Below, piece after piece: positions 1-7,714 of a stretch of DNA of 50,675 nt. Within the stretch, counting starts at the first letter, position 1. Each line of letters starts with the position of its first letter. The stretch comes from Pilibacter termitis (GTDB lineage: Bacteria > Bacillota > Bacilli > Lactobacillales > Streptococcaceae). The stretch is from assembly GCF_900167335.1 (NCBI RefSeq), contig NZ_FUXI01000018.1, positions 13,971-64,645 on the forward strand, given 5' to 3'. The notes beneath the pieces were generated by a model that worked only from the letters and a program-made list of their open reading frames with translations, was not told where the DNA came from and did no database searches. A program made the position numbers and the translations under genes.

Positions 1-95
1 CTGTTCGCAATGCCACCTGAAGCTCTGCTTCAGGCAAGTAAATGGCATGGCTCACTGCGACCAACTCCTGAACGCCCCTCGTAGCTTTTCTTTTT
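1..95 (+). repeat. U-family palindromic repeat, cut by the window edge
   Basis: This is the right part of a U unit: inner hairpin CCTGAAGCTCTGCTTCAGG at about 15-33, the conserved AAGTAAAT after it, then the right arm ending GCCCCTCGTAGCTTTTCTT. It matches units at 29035-29726, 38562-38811 and 50043-50226. The unit ends on the stop codon of the neighbouring minus-strand ATPase gene, so the repeat supplies two bases of that stop (TTA at 94-96 on +). Confidence 0.8.
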
Positions 96-1485
96 ACATC
101 GTTTGGAGTTCTATCAATGTGAGCTGTTGTTTTTTGCTATAATCAATTGCTTCTTTTGTAAATGATGTTTTTGAGAAGACGTAAAGAGTTTTTGTTTTTT
201 CTGCAAATATACTCGAGCGTTTTACTAATGTTTCTAATACACTTTTAGAAACAAATTCATTCCGCCATTTACATTCAGCTAATAATATCTCTTCGTCCTC
301 AAATCCAATGCCTACAATGTCAATTTCTTCTTGCTTTCGTTCGATAGGATTATTCCCCCACCATGAGCCGAAATTGCGATAAACCGTTGGTAAATTATTG
401 TGTCGCATTTCTTTCCATAAATACTGTGTGGAAATTTCTTCAAAAACCGCCCCCATGAAATGCGGGAATTGCATTTCAATAGATGATGCAACAAAATCCG
501 TAATCCCCAATTCAATCTGAGAAATATTCGGTGCGATAAATCGAAACCAAAATCGAAACATAGAATCTTTTATTGTATAAATTGTTTTTTTACTACGTTC
601 TTCTCCGATAGGATATTTTTTTTCTACAATATCCAAATCCATTAAGTTTTCAAGATAACGGCTGAGATTGCTTGTTGGAATATTAACTTTTGTCGCAATC
701 TCATTCAGCCGACTGCGACCTTCTGCGATAGCTGACAAGATAGAATTGTAACTACTCGGATCATCCAGTTCTTGCTTTAAAAGATTTTGCGGTTCTTCAA
801 ATAAAAGCGACGTTTTCTTCAAAAATGTTTCTCTAATATTGTTTATGGTAGAAATCTCTGGATTGATTTGTTCAAGGTATTGAGGAATCCCTCCTGTTAT
901 CCCATAGATTTCTGCTACTTTTTCTTTTTCCATTGTAGGAAAATAATCTTGGGTTTGATAAAAATCAAAAGGTCGCAATTTAATCTGCCCTGTTTTTCTA
1001 CCGTATAATGGACTTTTGTACCCCAATACTTGGCGTTCCATAAAAGACATGGACGAACCGCACAAAATCAATTGAATATTCGCCTTGTCTTTCCAATGAT
1101 GATCAATTTGATTTTGTAACAGCGAACGAATACTTTTAGATGCTTTTGCCAAATATGGAAACTCATCAATAATAAAAATGATTTTTTCTTTTTCAGCATA
1201 CTCGGAAATAGCATTGAATATATCAGTATAGCTACGAAAAAGTTGTGCGGATTTTGGCAAATCTGGATAAAGCACACAACTCACCGCATTGGACAATCGT
1301 TCAATATTTAGTTCTTCTCGTTCTTCTAATGCTTGATAATAAATTGCTTTTTTATCTTGGATAAATTCTTTAATGAGCGTGGTTTTGCCAACACGCCGTC
1401 TGCCATAAATTGGAATAAACGAGAATTTATTTGCATGATATTGCTTATTTAAAAAATTCAAATCTTCGATTCTGCCAACAAACAT
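94..1485 (-). CDS. Archaeal-type AAA ATPase with DUF234 nuclease-like C-terminus
   Basis: A 463-residue P-loop ATPase of the ATPase_2/DUF234 type. Visible parts are the Walker A motif GRRRVGKT at about residues 28-35, a Walker B segment IIFIIDEF near residue 105, a winged-helix segment around 250-310 (LSRYLENLMDLDIVEKK), and a C-terminal EIDIVG...LLAECKWR stretch that fits a PD-(D/E)xK-like core. The start is ATG 1485, eight bases or fewer after AAAGGTGG; an open frame continues upstream to 1551 but lacks a ribosome site there. Known members are accessory ATPases of unclear role, often linked to mobile DNA or toxin-like behaviour; a function here is not established. Three 15-bp direct repeats lie just upstream and a U repeat abuts the stop codon. 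Confidence 0.88.
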   Translation of the reverse strand: MFVGRIEDLNFLNKQYHANKFSFIPIYGRRRVGKTTLIKEFIQDKKAIYYQALEEREELNIERLSNAVSCVLYPDLPKSAQLFRSYTDIFNAISEYAEKEKIIFIIDEFPYLAKASKSIRSLLQNQIDHHWKDKANIQLILCGSSMSFMERQVLGYKSPLYGRKTGQIKLRPFDFYQTQDYFPTMEKEKVAEIYGITGGIPQYLEQINPEISTINNIRETFLKKTSLLFEEPQNLLKQELDDPSSYNSILSAIAEGRSRLNEIATKVNIPTSNLSRYLENLMDLDIVEKKYPIGEERSKKTIYTIKDSMFRFWFRFIAPNISQIELGITDFVASSIEMQFPHFMGAVFEEISTQYLWKEMRHNNLPTVYRNFGSWWGNNPIERKQEEIDIVGIGFEDEEILLAECKWRNEFVSKSVLETLVKRSSIFAEKTKTLYVFSKTSFTKEAIDYSKKQQLTLIELQTM

Positions 1486-1511
1486 AAACATCCACCTTTC
1501 TTTTTTTGCTA

Positions 1512-1556
1512 TTACACATAATAGTATATCACGTAATAGTATTACACACAATAGTA
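1512..1556 (-). promoter_or_regulatory. Three tandem 15-bp iterons upstream of the ATPase gene
   Basis: Three contiguous 15-mers at 1512-1526, 1527-1541 and 1542-1556 read on the minus strand as TACTATTATGTGTAA, TACTATTACGTGATA and TACTATTGTGTGTAA. They end about 25 bases before the ATPase start. Each contains a -10-like TACTAT, so promoter and binding site may coincide. Exact tandem spacing suggests cooperative binding by a regulator, possibly the ATPase itself through its winged helix; that is inference. Confidence 0.6.
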
Positions 1557-1578
1557 ATTAGATAGATGTAGTTATAAT

Positions 1579-3084
1579 CTACAAAACCTCTTCCAACGCT
1601 TTTTTCTCAGCTAAATGAAACAAACAATCATACAAGCGATAATATTCATTCAAGCCGTATTCTAATTCCCACTGAAAACCTGCAATCTCTGGATGTTTGT
1701 TCAAAACGGCAGAACTTGTTGAAATCAGAAAATCTACGCCAGTTATTTTTTCAGCAGAATATTCTACTACCTCAAGACACCCAAAATTCTTTAGCCATGT
1801 GTTGAGCCTACGAAAACTCAACTGTTCAAGTTCACCGCAAACGGCAACGGTAATCTTTAGATTTGCCTCAATTTCTTGGAGAAGGTAACAGTGCAAAAGT
1901 GCCGACATTCTATTGACAAATACTTCTCTTGTGACTTCACGAGCAAAAACTCTCGACACCGATACTTTTTCTGTATAAAATTCATCCACTAACTTGACAA
2001 TCGCTTTGTAGGCGGAATTTTTCGTATCTAAAGAAACGGACAAATCCTCAAGAAAAATGTAGTTTCCTTGGAAAAATTGGAAACACATAAACAACGCATT
2101 CATGTGCAGAAACAACGCTTGCTGTGTATCAACTGATACTTTTTTGAGATAGCCACCTCTCACAAGTGTCTCCAAAAACGTTTTGCTCAACTCAACAAGC
2201 CCCACTTCTCCTGCATGAAGCATAAAACTTCTCTCGACATTGTTTGAAAGCAAATTGAACTCTTTTCGTCTTATGCCAATGTAAAACGCACGGAAAAACC
2301 AATATTCCAATTCCTCTCTTGGCAAATTCTGAGTCGCTAAAAATTGATTGAATTGTTCTTTTTTCAGTTTGTGCATGACATTTTTCTCGAAAAATTCTCG
2401 CCAAATTTCATTGCTTGCAATCACATGATGATTTTGCAAACGATAAGAAGCAACCGCTTGAGCGTACAATAAACGTTCGTTCAGCACATATGAGTTTGGA
2501 AAATCAAACAAATGGAAAAGCTCTTGCTGTTGCCTTAAAAGTCGCTCTTGTTTTACTTCTTCAAACGGCCATTCATTGCCACGATAGACCAGCCAAAAGA
2601 CATATGTGTAAAACAAACGAATGTTAACCTCATTCCCACAAATCGAAATCGGGTGGTATTGAACGGTCAAATGATACTTATCCAAAAAACGAATCAGCGG
2701 AGTCAACTTACGTGAAACCGTACTTCTAGCAAAACCATAATGCTCACAAAAGTCATCAATCGTCCAATTCACACCTAAAAGCGTATGATAAATAAATTGA
2801 AATGGAATGGAGTTTTCGCTTAATAGCAAACGATATTCGTCTATTTTTGGCAAACATTCACGAATGGTCATTTTTCCATTGCCAATAGAAAGGGCAACTT
2901 CCCCCTCATCATTCACTTCCTCCATAATTTCTTGCAATATTTTGGTGATTTGATGATAATTCAAAAAATGCTTTTCCATTAGCTCATCCAAACGATAAAC
3001 ACCCTTTTTTCTTATGGAAAGCGAGCGATAGACCTCTAATTTGATTTGGTCTGACGACATAAACAATAATTCATCTAAAATCAT
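1579..3084 (-). CDS. Mga-family transcriptional regulator
   Basis: About 501 residues, the usual length for Mga/AtxA-type regulators. The N-terminus carries two helix-turn-helix segments: residues around 35-60 (LDELMEKHFLNYHQITKILQ) and around 115-135 (IDDFCEHYGFARSTVSRKL). A long helical PRD-like middle follows, and the C-terminus resembles an EIIB-like domain (ITVAVCGELEQLSF; VDFLISTSS). Such proteins typically control surface or carbohydrate genes. ATG 3084 is chosen because GGGG lies nine bases before it; a GTG five codons upstream is possible. A sigma-A-like promoter lies at 3187-3215. The target is unknown. A second, distantly similar Mga-type gene is at 44840-46342. Confidence 0.82.
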   Translation of the reverse strand: MILDELLFMSSDQIKLEVYRSLSIRKKGVYRLDELMEKHFLNYHQITKILQEIMEEVNDEGEVALSIGNGKMTIRECLPKIDEYRLLLSENSIPFQFIYHTLLGVNWTIDDFCEHYGFARSTVSRKLTPLIRFLDKYHLTVQYHPISICGNEVNIRLFYTYVFWLVYRGNEWPFEEVKQERLLRQQQELFHLFDFPNSYVLNERLLYAQAVASYRLQNHHVIASNEIWREFFEKNVMHKLKKEQFNQFLATQNLPREELEYWFFRAFYIGIRRKEFNLLSNNVERSFMLHAGEVGLVELSKTFLETLVRGGYLKKVSVDTQQALFLHMNALFMCFQFFQGNYIFLEDLSVSLDTKNSAYKAIVKLVDEFYTEKVSVSRVFAREVTREVFVNRMSALLHCYLLQEIEANLKITVAVCGELEQLSFRRLNTWLKNFGCLEVVEYSAEKITGVDFLISTSSAVLNKHPEIAGFQWELEYGLNEYYRLYDCLFHLAEKKALEEVL

Positions 3085-3186
3085 TTCCCTAATCCCCACA
3101 TTCTTTGAGCGTTTGCTTTGTGTCCCCCGTTAACACAAACAAAACACCCTACTTCTTCTTTTTCTGCTCCTAAGCAGTTTCTATGT

Positions 3187-3215
3187 ATAGTATATCACGA
3201 TAATTGTTTTATCAA
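3187..3215 (-). promoter_or_regulatory. Promoter of the Mga-type gene
   Basis: Minus strand TTGATA, 17-base spacer, TACTAT, giving a leader of about 95 bases. The leader contains a small CTGCT/AGCAG hairpin near 3163-3176. The rest of the 3085-3400 gap is AT-rich; a 7-bp inverted repeat (GGCAATT/AATTGCC) spans about 3240-3292, and no further gene is apparent. Confidence 0.6.
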
Positions 3216-3400
3216 AATATTTTTTTGTTTTTTGAATAGGGCAATTTCCTCGAAATTTTGACAAAAAAAGCACTCTTCCGTTGTAATTGCCTATAAGAAC
3301 AAACATTTCATTCAAGTTATTAATTATCACTTTTCTTAAAAATTAAGTAATTTGTCAACTTTACCTAACACAAAATGTCATTTATCATTTTTTTATTTAT

Positions 3401-3438
3401 AAAAAAACTCGCCTCTCAAAAAAATTGAGAAAGCGAGT
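3401..3438 (-). terminator. Terminator of the 95-residue membrane protein gene
   Basis: On the minus strand ACTCGC and CTCAA pair with TTGAG and GCGAGT around a short loop, followed by a run of seven T. It starts just after the stop codon at 3444. Confidence 0.85.
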
Positions 3439-3443
3439 AAGTC

Positions 3444-3731
3444 TTATTGTTTGGTTTTTCCGAATAACAAATCCAGAACGCTTATGATAAGAAGGGCTGC
3501 AAGAAAACTAAAGTAAATGCTCGAATATTGCGTAATACCAAACCCTTCATTTGCACGGTAAAGGAAAACGATAATTGCCAAAATTGCCAAGCAGACAAGA
3601 TTTAGCGGAATAAAAAACCACAAATTTCCATTTTCTTTTTTTGCGAGATAATACAAAAATGCACCCAATGAAAAAACAATCCACGCAAATCCCACCAATA
3701 CAGCAAACCAATAAATAATAAAAGGTACCAT
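3444..3731 (-). CDS. Small three-helix membrane protein, unknown function
   Basis: 95 residues with three hydrophobic segments (about 5-28, 38-60 and 70-90), short charged loops (AKKENGN) and a basic C-terminus (GKTKQ). The start is supported by GGAGGAATTTAAATG. It has its own terminator and no operon partner. I do not recognise a family; the composition suggests an inner-membrane protein. Confidence 0.75.
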   Translation of the reverse strand: MVPFIIYWFAVLVGFAWIVFSLGAFLYYLAKKENGNLWFFIPLNLVCLAILAIIVFLYRANEGFGITQYSSIYFSFLAALLIISVLDLLFGKTKQ

Positions 3732-3843
3732 TTAAATTCCTCCATTTTCTAATTAGCAAAATTGCTACTTTTATTCTATCATGAAAACGTCAGAAAATGA
3801 ATTTTCTTCTCCTTTGAATTTCTTTAAATCCCTCAAATCACCA

Positions 3844-3871
3844 TTGAATTTCTTGAAAAAATATGTATAAT
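3844..3871 (+). promoter_or_regulatory. Promoter of the small RNA at 3878
   Basis: TTGAAT, 16-base spacer, TATAAT, followed by AGAGAGTGTAAACAG. A very similar stretch (GAAAAAATTGCGTATA..AATAATAGAGAGTAACAG) lies inverted at the far end of the locus near 4155-4190, so the two outward ends of this module carry related promoter sequences that point at each other. Confidence 0.75.
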
Positions 3872-3877
3872 AGAGAG

Positions 3878-3977
3878 TGTAAACAGGTGCTGCTAACACC
3901 TTAGCGTTTACGGCTATCGTTTTTCGATTAGCTAGGTACAGTATTAGTGGATAAGCCCTTATTTACGGGGCTTTTTT
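3878..3977 (+). ncRNA. Candidate antitoxin-like small RNA
   Basis: A transcript of about 100 nt is predicted between a strong promoter (3844-3871) and a terminator (AAGCCC/GGGCTT stem at 3953-3973, then T5). It contains two further stem-loops: GTAAAC...GTTTAC enclosing GGTG...CACC at about 3880-3912, and GCTATCG-TTTTT-CGATTAGC near 3913-3932. Its 3' end overlaps the end of a convergent 32-codon ORF. Short repeats shared with the opposite transcript's leader (CTTAGCGTT at 3900-3908 and CTTAGCAGTT at 4078-4087) could allow pairing in trans. The layout matches par/Fst-type type I toxin-antitoxin loci; identity is inferred from layout only. Confidence 0.6.
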
Positions 3978-4057
3978 GTTTCCACAATAAAAATCGTTAA
4001 TGCCTTGACTAACTCAATAGCCAATACAAATTTTACGATTTCAAATAGTGTTTCCAC
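3959..4057 (-). CDS. Candidate type I toxin peptide, 32 residues
   Basis: The ORF begins with GTG at 4057, directly after an in-frame TGA, and is preceded by a strong AGGTGG site eight bases away. The peptide is 32 residues: acidic N-terminus (METLFEIVK), hydrophobic centre (FVLAIELVKALTIFIV) and basic tail (ETKKPRK). Length, hydrophobic core and charged tail resemble Fst/Ldr-type membrane toxins, although the proline and glycine of classical Fst are missing. The stop codon lies inside the terminator hairpin shared with the convergent small RNA. The leader of about 115 bases starts near an AT-rich GCGTATATT promoter-like site at 4170-4182. It is too short for routine gene callers. The toxin role is inference. 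Confidence 0.55.
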   Translation of the reverse strand: METLFEIVKFVLAIELVKALTIFIVETKKPRK

Positions 4058-4298
4058 TCAAGCACCACCTCTCAATACTTAGCAGTTAGCACCTCGCTTT
4101 TTTATTTCTCTTTTCCTTGCAAGGCCGAGGACTTACCTAACTTCTACTTGATTGCTGTTACTCTCTATTATTAATATACGCAATTTTTTCGTGATTTGGA
4201 TAAAATTTTTCTCGCTACATTTTCCTTGAAAATAATAGATAAATTCCTTCGTTTATGCTATTTTTAATAAGGAAAATAAAAATACACAGGAGAATTTT

Positions 4299-5273
4299 AT
4301 GAACGGAATCTTTCAATTTATTACAGAAAACCTATGGTTTATTTGCACGATTTTGACCATTTTCACGTGGGGTGCAGGAGAATTTTTTTACAAAGTCGGA
4401 AACGACTATGAAGATGATTATAGTAGTAGCCGAACGGTTGTAATGGTCGGATTGTTTTTTGGCTTATATGTGCTTGTCTACTATGTGATGATTCAACACT
4501 TTTCATACGATTGGTCGAGCTTTTTGACTTACTTGCCTGTTTCAGCTGCTTACATCATCTCTATGTGGCTTGGGTATATCGGTCTTCGCTATTTAGAGGT
4601 GTCAATTGTTGGTCCCGTTTCTAACGCAAGCGGTGCAGTTTCTGCACTATTTCTTGTCTTATTTGCAGGGCAAAAGATTTCTTGGCTGGCATGGGTGGCA
4701 ATTATTCTTGTCACACTTGGGATTTTGATTATTTCTCGAGGAGAAGACAGCGAAATGAAAGAACGTGCGGAAAATGCAGAAAATGTTGAGGAAGAAAAAC
4801 GTTATCGCATTGGAGCAATTGCAATTTTGTTTCCGATTGGCTATATGATTTTTGACTCGCTCGGCACATTTTTTGACGGAATTGTCCTTGATGCTCATGA
4901 GTTAACCATTTTTGGCAACACAATCCATTGGGCATTAGATGAGGACCAAGCACAGATGAGTTATATGTTGACATTTTTCTTCTTGGGACTCCTCGTTTTC
5001 TTGTGGCTAACTTTTGTCAAAAAGCAAAAATGGAGTTTCGGTGGCGAAAAAAGTCGAGCAACGGCTGCAATTTTGGAAACGATTGGGCAAGTATTTTATG
5101 TGTTTGCTATGACAGGTGCTAGTGTACTGGCTGCCCCGCTTATCGCAAGTTATGCCGTGTTTTCCGTTGTTTTAGGACATATTTTCCTAAAGGAACGCTT
5201 GAAACCTTTAGCATATGTCGCAGTCATTCTAGTGGTTATTGGTACAATTATCATTGGTGTTTACGATTATTAA
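4299..5273 (+). CDS. EamA/DMT-superfamily transporter
   Basis: 324 residues with ten predicted membrane helices in two halves of about 150 residues, separated by an acidic cytoplasmic linker at about 150-168 (EDSEMKERAENAENVEEEKR). The repeat pattern, and conserved small-residue helices such as VSIVGPVSNASGAVSALF and GASVLAAPLIASYAVFSV, fit the drug/metabolite transporter superfamily. The substrate is unknown. It is the first gene of a likely three-gene unit with chorismate mutase and NiaR, so an aromatic or nicotinate-related compound is possible but unproven. Start ATG follows AGGAGAATTTT. Confidence 0.85.
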   Translation: MNGIFQFITENLWFICTILTIFTWGAGEFFYKVGNDYEDDYSSSRTVVMVGLFFGLYVLVYYVMIQHFSYDWSSFLTYLPVSAAYIISMWLGYIGLRYLEVSIVGPVSNASGAVSALFLVLFAGQKISWLAWVAIILVTLGILIISRGEDSEMKERAENAENVEEEKRYRIGAIAILFPIGYMIFDSLGTFFDGIVLDAHELTIFGNTIHWALDEDQAQMSYMLTFFFLGLLVFLWLTFVKKQKWSFGGEKSRATAAILETIGQVFYVFAMTGASVLAAPLIASYAVFSVVLGHIFLKERLKPLAYVAVILVVIGTIIIGVYDY

Positions 5274-5311
5274 TTCACATTTCAAATGTGGTAGAATATG
5301 GAGGGGATAAA

Positions 5312-5581
5312 ATGGAACTTCAACAAACGAGAAAAAAAATTGACGAAATTGATGCCGAGCTGATTGCCTTACTCGAGATGAGAATGAATCTTGTCGGTGA
5401 AGTGGTGAGATTTAAACAAGCAACAGGCAAAGCAATTCTTGATAAAACGAGAGAGGCTGAACAAACAAAGAGACTTAAATCGTTAATCAAAAACAAAGAG
5501 TATGAAGAAACCATTCTCCATACATTTGAAAGCATTTTGACCTATTCAAAGGAGTATCAAGCAGGCAAACTTAGCGAATAA
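5312..5581 (+). CDS. Chorismate mutase, AroQ type
   Basis: An 89-residue all-helical protein of the AroQ class, which converts chorismate to prephenate in phenylalanine and tyrosine synthesis. It shows the family pattern RKKIDEIDAELIALLEMRM, then VVRFKQATGKAILDKTREAE, with the usual Arg, Lys and Glu positions. Start ATG 5312 is preceded by GGAGGGG; the frame is open further upstream but without a ribosome site. It lies between a transporter and niaR with short gaps, probably one transcript. A short CACATTTCAAATGTG palindrome sits just upstream at about 5276-5290. Confidence 0.9.
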   Translation: MELQQTRKKIDEIDAELIALLEMRMNLVGEVVRFKQATGKAILDKTREAEQTKRLKSLIKNKEYEETILHTFESILTYSKEYQAGKLSE

Positions 5582-5596
5582 AGGAAAGGTGATAGT

Positions 5597-6118
5597 ATGC
5601 AAGCAGGTGAGGACAGACGAAAAAAAATTCTCTCAGAACTAACAAGCTCTATGCGACCAATTAACGCAACGAAATTAGCTGAAACTTATAATGTTTCACG
5701 CCAAATTATCGTAGGTGATATTGCTCTTTTGCGAGCAAGCGGAACGGACATTTATTCGACAAGTCGTGGCTATTTGCTCGAAAAAAATCGCCATAAAGTT
5801 GGCATTATCGAAACCATTGTCAGCTCACACACTCCTGAAGAAACTCGCAAGGAGTTAGAAATTATCGTAAACAATGGTGGCGAAATTCTTGATGTATCAG
5901 TTGAACATGTGCTTTATGGAACTCTTACAGGCAACCTTGAAATTAAAAATCATGAGGATATTCAAAATTTCTTCGATACAATGGAACGTGAACAAGCAAA
6001 ATCTCTTTCGATATTAACCGATGGTATCCACTCGCATCGCATTTTTGCCAAAACAGACGAAGCACTTGCAAAAATTTTACTTGAATTAAAAAAAGAAGAT
6101 TTACTTTATCATGAGTAA
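5597..6118 (+). CDS. niaR: NiaR, niacin-responsive transcriptional repressor
   Basis: 173 residues: an N-terminal winged helix-turn-helix (about 8-60, ATKLAETYNVSRQIIVGDIA) and a C-terminal 3H domain. Histidines expected to bind metal are visible, notably the DGIHSHRI motif near residue 142. Family members (YrxA/NiaR) repress NAD salvage or niacin uptake genes when nicotinate is present. AAAGGTGAT precedes the start. No niacin gene is adjacent, so its targets are elsewhere or include the co-directional EamA transporter (inference). Confidence 0.9.
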   Translation: MQAGEDRRKKILSELTSSMRPINATKLAETYNVSRQIIVGDIALLRASGTDIYSTSRGYLLEKNRHKVGIIETIVSSHTPEETRKELEIIVNNGGEILDVSVEHVLYGTLTGNLEIKNHEDIQNFFDTMEREQAKSLSILTDGIHSHRIFAKTDEALAKILLELKKEDLLYHE

Positions 6119-6122
6119 GAAT

Positions 6123-6166
6123 GGGCACCTGTAAAAACTGGAATACCAATTTTACAGGTGCCTTTC
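6123..6166 (+). terminator. niaR terminator resembling a collapsed M element
   Basis: GGCACCTGTAAAA pairs with TTTTACAGGTGCC, then TTTC. Its left arm differs from the M-family terminal repeat GGGCACCTCTAAAAACT at only one position, so this terminator may be an M element that lost its interior. Confidence 0.8.
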
Positions 6167-6220
6167 ATAACATTATAAAAAAGTTAAAATACTTTTAATA
6201 AGTCGCTTCACTTACAGCAA

Positions 6221-6571
6221 TTATGCTTTGTGATTTTCCCTAAAGAAAAAACAAATCTTCATCCCTACAAGAGAAGGGATGATAAGCAAGATGAAATAAA
6301 ACAATAATATCTGCCTCTCTGCTATTCTACTCCAATTAACTACTAATACCTCAATTGAAAATATAACAAAATGAAGAAAAAAGTATTTTAATTGAGCATA
6401 TTTTCGAGGTTTATACAATAAAGAAGAAAGCACTGGCACAAGTGACGAAAAAGCAATAAGCGAGAAAACAATAACATCTTCTTTTGCCAAACTTTTGAAA
6501 CTTACTAGTGCCGCAACCAATTGTATCGCAAAATAGTAAATCATTAATTTTTTTTGTTTATCAAACTTCAT
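6221..6571 (-). CDS. Four-helix membrane protein, possible immunity protein
   Basis: 116 residues with four hydrophobic segments (about 10-28, 33-52, 62-82 and 88-110) and basic ends. Its start codon overlaps the stop of the upstream secreted-protein gene by one base (6571), so the two are translationally coupled. Small multi-helix proteins directly behind a secreted hydrophobic peptide gene are often immunity proteins. There is no sequence signature that proves this. Function unknown. Confidence 0.7.
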   Translation of the reverse strand: MKFDKQKKLMIYYFAIQLVAALVSFKSLAKEDVIVFSLIAFSSLVPVLSSLLYKPRKYAQLKYFFLHFVIFSIEVLVVNWSRIAERQILLFYFILLIIPSLVGMKICFFFRENHKA

Positions 6572-7341
6572 TATCCAACCTCAATATAACCATTATTTCG
6601 TTTCCTATCTATAGAATCTATCCAACGTGCAATAAGTAATCCTGGGTTTAATGCTTTCGCAATAGTATCAATCAATCTAGCAATTCCTGTAATTAATCCC
6701 CCAGATATTCCTAAGGCGAGCAACTTATTTTTTATTTTTCCAAGAAGATTATCTTTGATCCACTTGCTAACAACTTTTAATCCTTTCTTTTTCACTGCTG
6801 TTACAATTGATGTCCCAGCTCCACCAGTAAACATAAAGACCAGTCCTCCTATGAGTATGTTTATACACGCAGCAAGCGTATTCACCGACATCAAGCGAAA
6901 CCATCTTGCTTGTATAGGTGATTTTTTCCCACTCCCCATAGTAAACAATAATCTTTTTATATTGTCACCCTCATTTTGTAACTCCTTTTTAGTAACAAAG
7001 AGTTTTCCTGTCCTTTTTAAACTTTTTTCCGCCTCTTCTACAACCAATTGATGAAAGAACTTTTTTTCCTTCGCATTCATCTTCTTTTCATCAAAATTAG
7101 TCTGTTCTAGATTAACCCCTTTATACTCTGAAAAACTTCCTTCTTTTTTTAAGTATTGAGAGGTTTCTTCTTGAAAACCGAATGTTTGAAGTGCTTGCTC
7201 AATTTTCTTATCTACCGATTGCTTTGAGCTTATTTCGATTTCTTTTGCGTTAACAACGGAAAATGCAGTTGGAACCGTTAGTGCACACATATTAGCAACT
7301 ACTATCATACCAGCTATCATTTTTTTCTTCAAATTTTTCAT
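6571..7341 (-). CDS. Secreted protein with hydrophobic C-terminal half, bacteriocin-like
   Basis: 256 residues. A clear signal peptide (KKKMIAGMIVV...VVNAKE, cleavage near residue 33) is followed by a charged, helical region to about residue 145, then a glycine-rich hydrophobic and amphipathic region (about 150-235: ILIGGLVFMFTGGAGTSIV, LLALGISGGLITGIARLI) with lysine-rich stretches between. This resembles long pore-forming bacteriocins or toxins, but no named family is recognised. AGGAGG lies nine bases before the ATG. M element M1 sits 36 bases upstream and has probably displaced or replaced the native promoter. The co-transcribed four-helix protein may provide immunity. Confidence 0.75.
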   Translation of the reverse strand: MKNLKKKMIAGMIVVANMCALTVPTAFSVVNAKEIEISSKQSVDKKIEQALQTFGFQEETSQYLKKEGSFSEYKGVNLEQTNFDEKKMNAKEKKFFHQLVVEEAEKSLKRTGKLFVTKKELQNEGDNIKRLLFTMGSGKKSPIQARWFRLMSVNTLAACINILIGGLVFMFTGGAGTSIVTAVKKKGLKVVSKWIKDNLLGKIKNKLLALGISGGLITGIARLIDTIAKALNPGLLIARWIDSIDRKRNNGYIEVG

Positions 7342-7376
7342 AACTAATTTCCTCCTAGTTTTTATGAGCTTTTTAA

Positions 7377-7531
7377 GGGCACCTCTAAAAACTCCGCTTA
7401 AGACTAAATTAGCTAGTTTTTCGATTATCGAGGAAATCGACGAAAGCTATGTGGTTCATAGGTTGAGGAGATTGACAAAGAAAATCGGAAAACTAGTAAT
7501 TTAGGATAAGTGCGAGTTTTTAGAGGTGCCC
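7377..7531. mobile_element. M1: palindromic MITE-like element, 155 bp
   Basis: Terminal inverted repeats GGGCACCTCTAAAAACT and AGTTTTTAGAGGTGCCC are flanked by TTAA on both sides (7373-7376, 7532-7535). The interior continues the palindrome down to a CTATG/CATAG-type apex. No ORF. The rest of 7532-7714 is AT-rich with no gene seen. Related copies: 28060, 31318, 34012, 38490, 39228 and a half copy at 50290. Confidence 0.85.
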
Positions 7532-7714
7532 TTAACATAACAACTTCTAATTCCTGTTTACGTTCTCGCTTTCGCTCACGCATACAGCACAATTAAGTTG
7601 CTTTAGCACCTTAATTGTGCTACTATACCTCGAGTATTTTTGATGAAAAAACGTGCAAGTTTAGCCAAAATAGATCAAAAATAAAAATCGTAAACAGATT
7701 CTACATCTGCTTTG

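Noticed and set aside
3781-3870. A 29-codon plus-strand ORF with internal SPLNF repeat
   Set aside because: No ribosome site precedes it and it runs through the promoter of the small RNA; the repeat reflects two TTGAATTTCTT copies in DNA.
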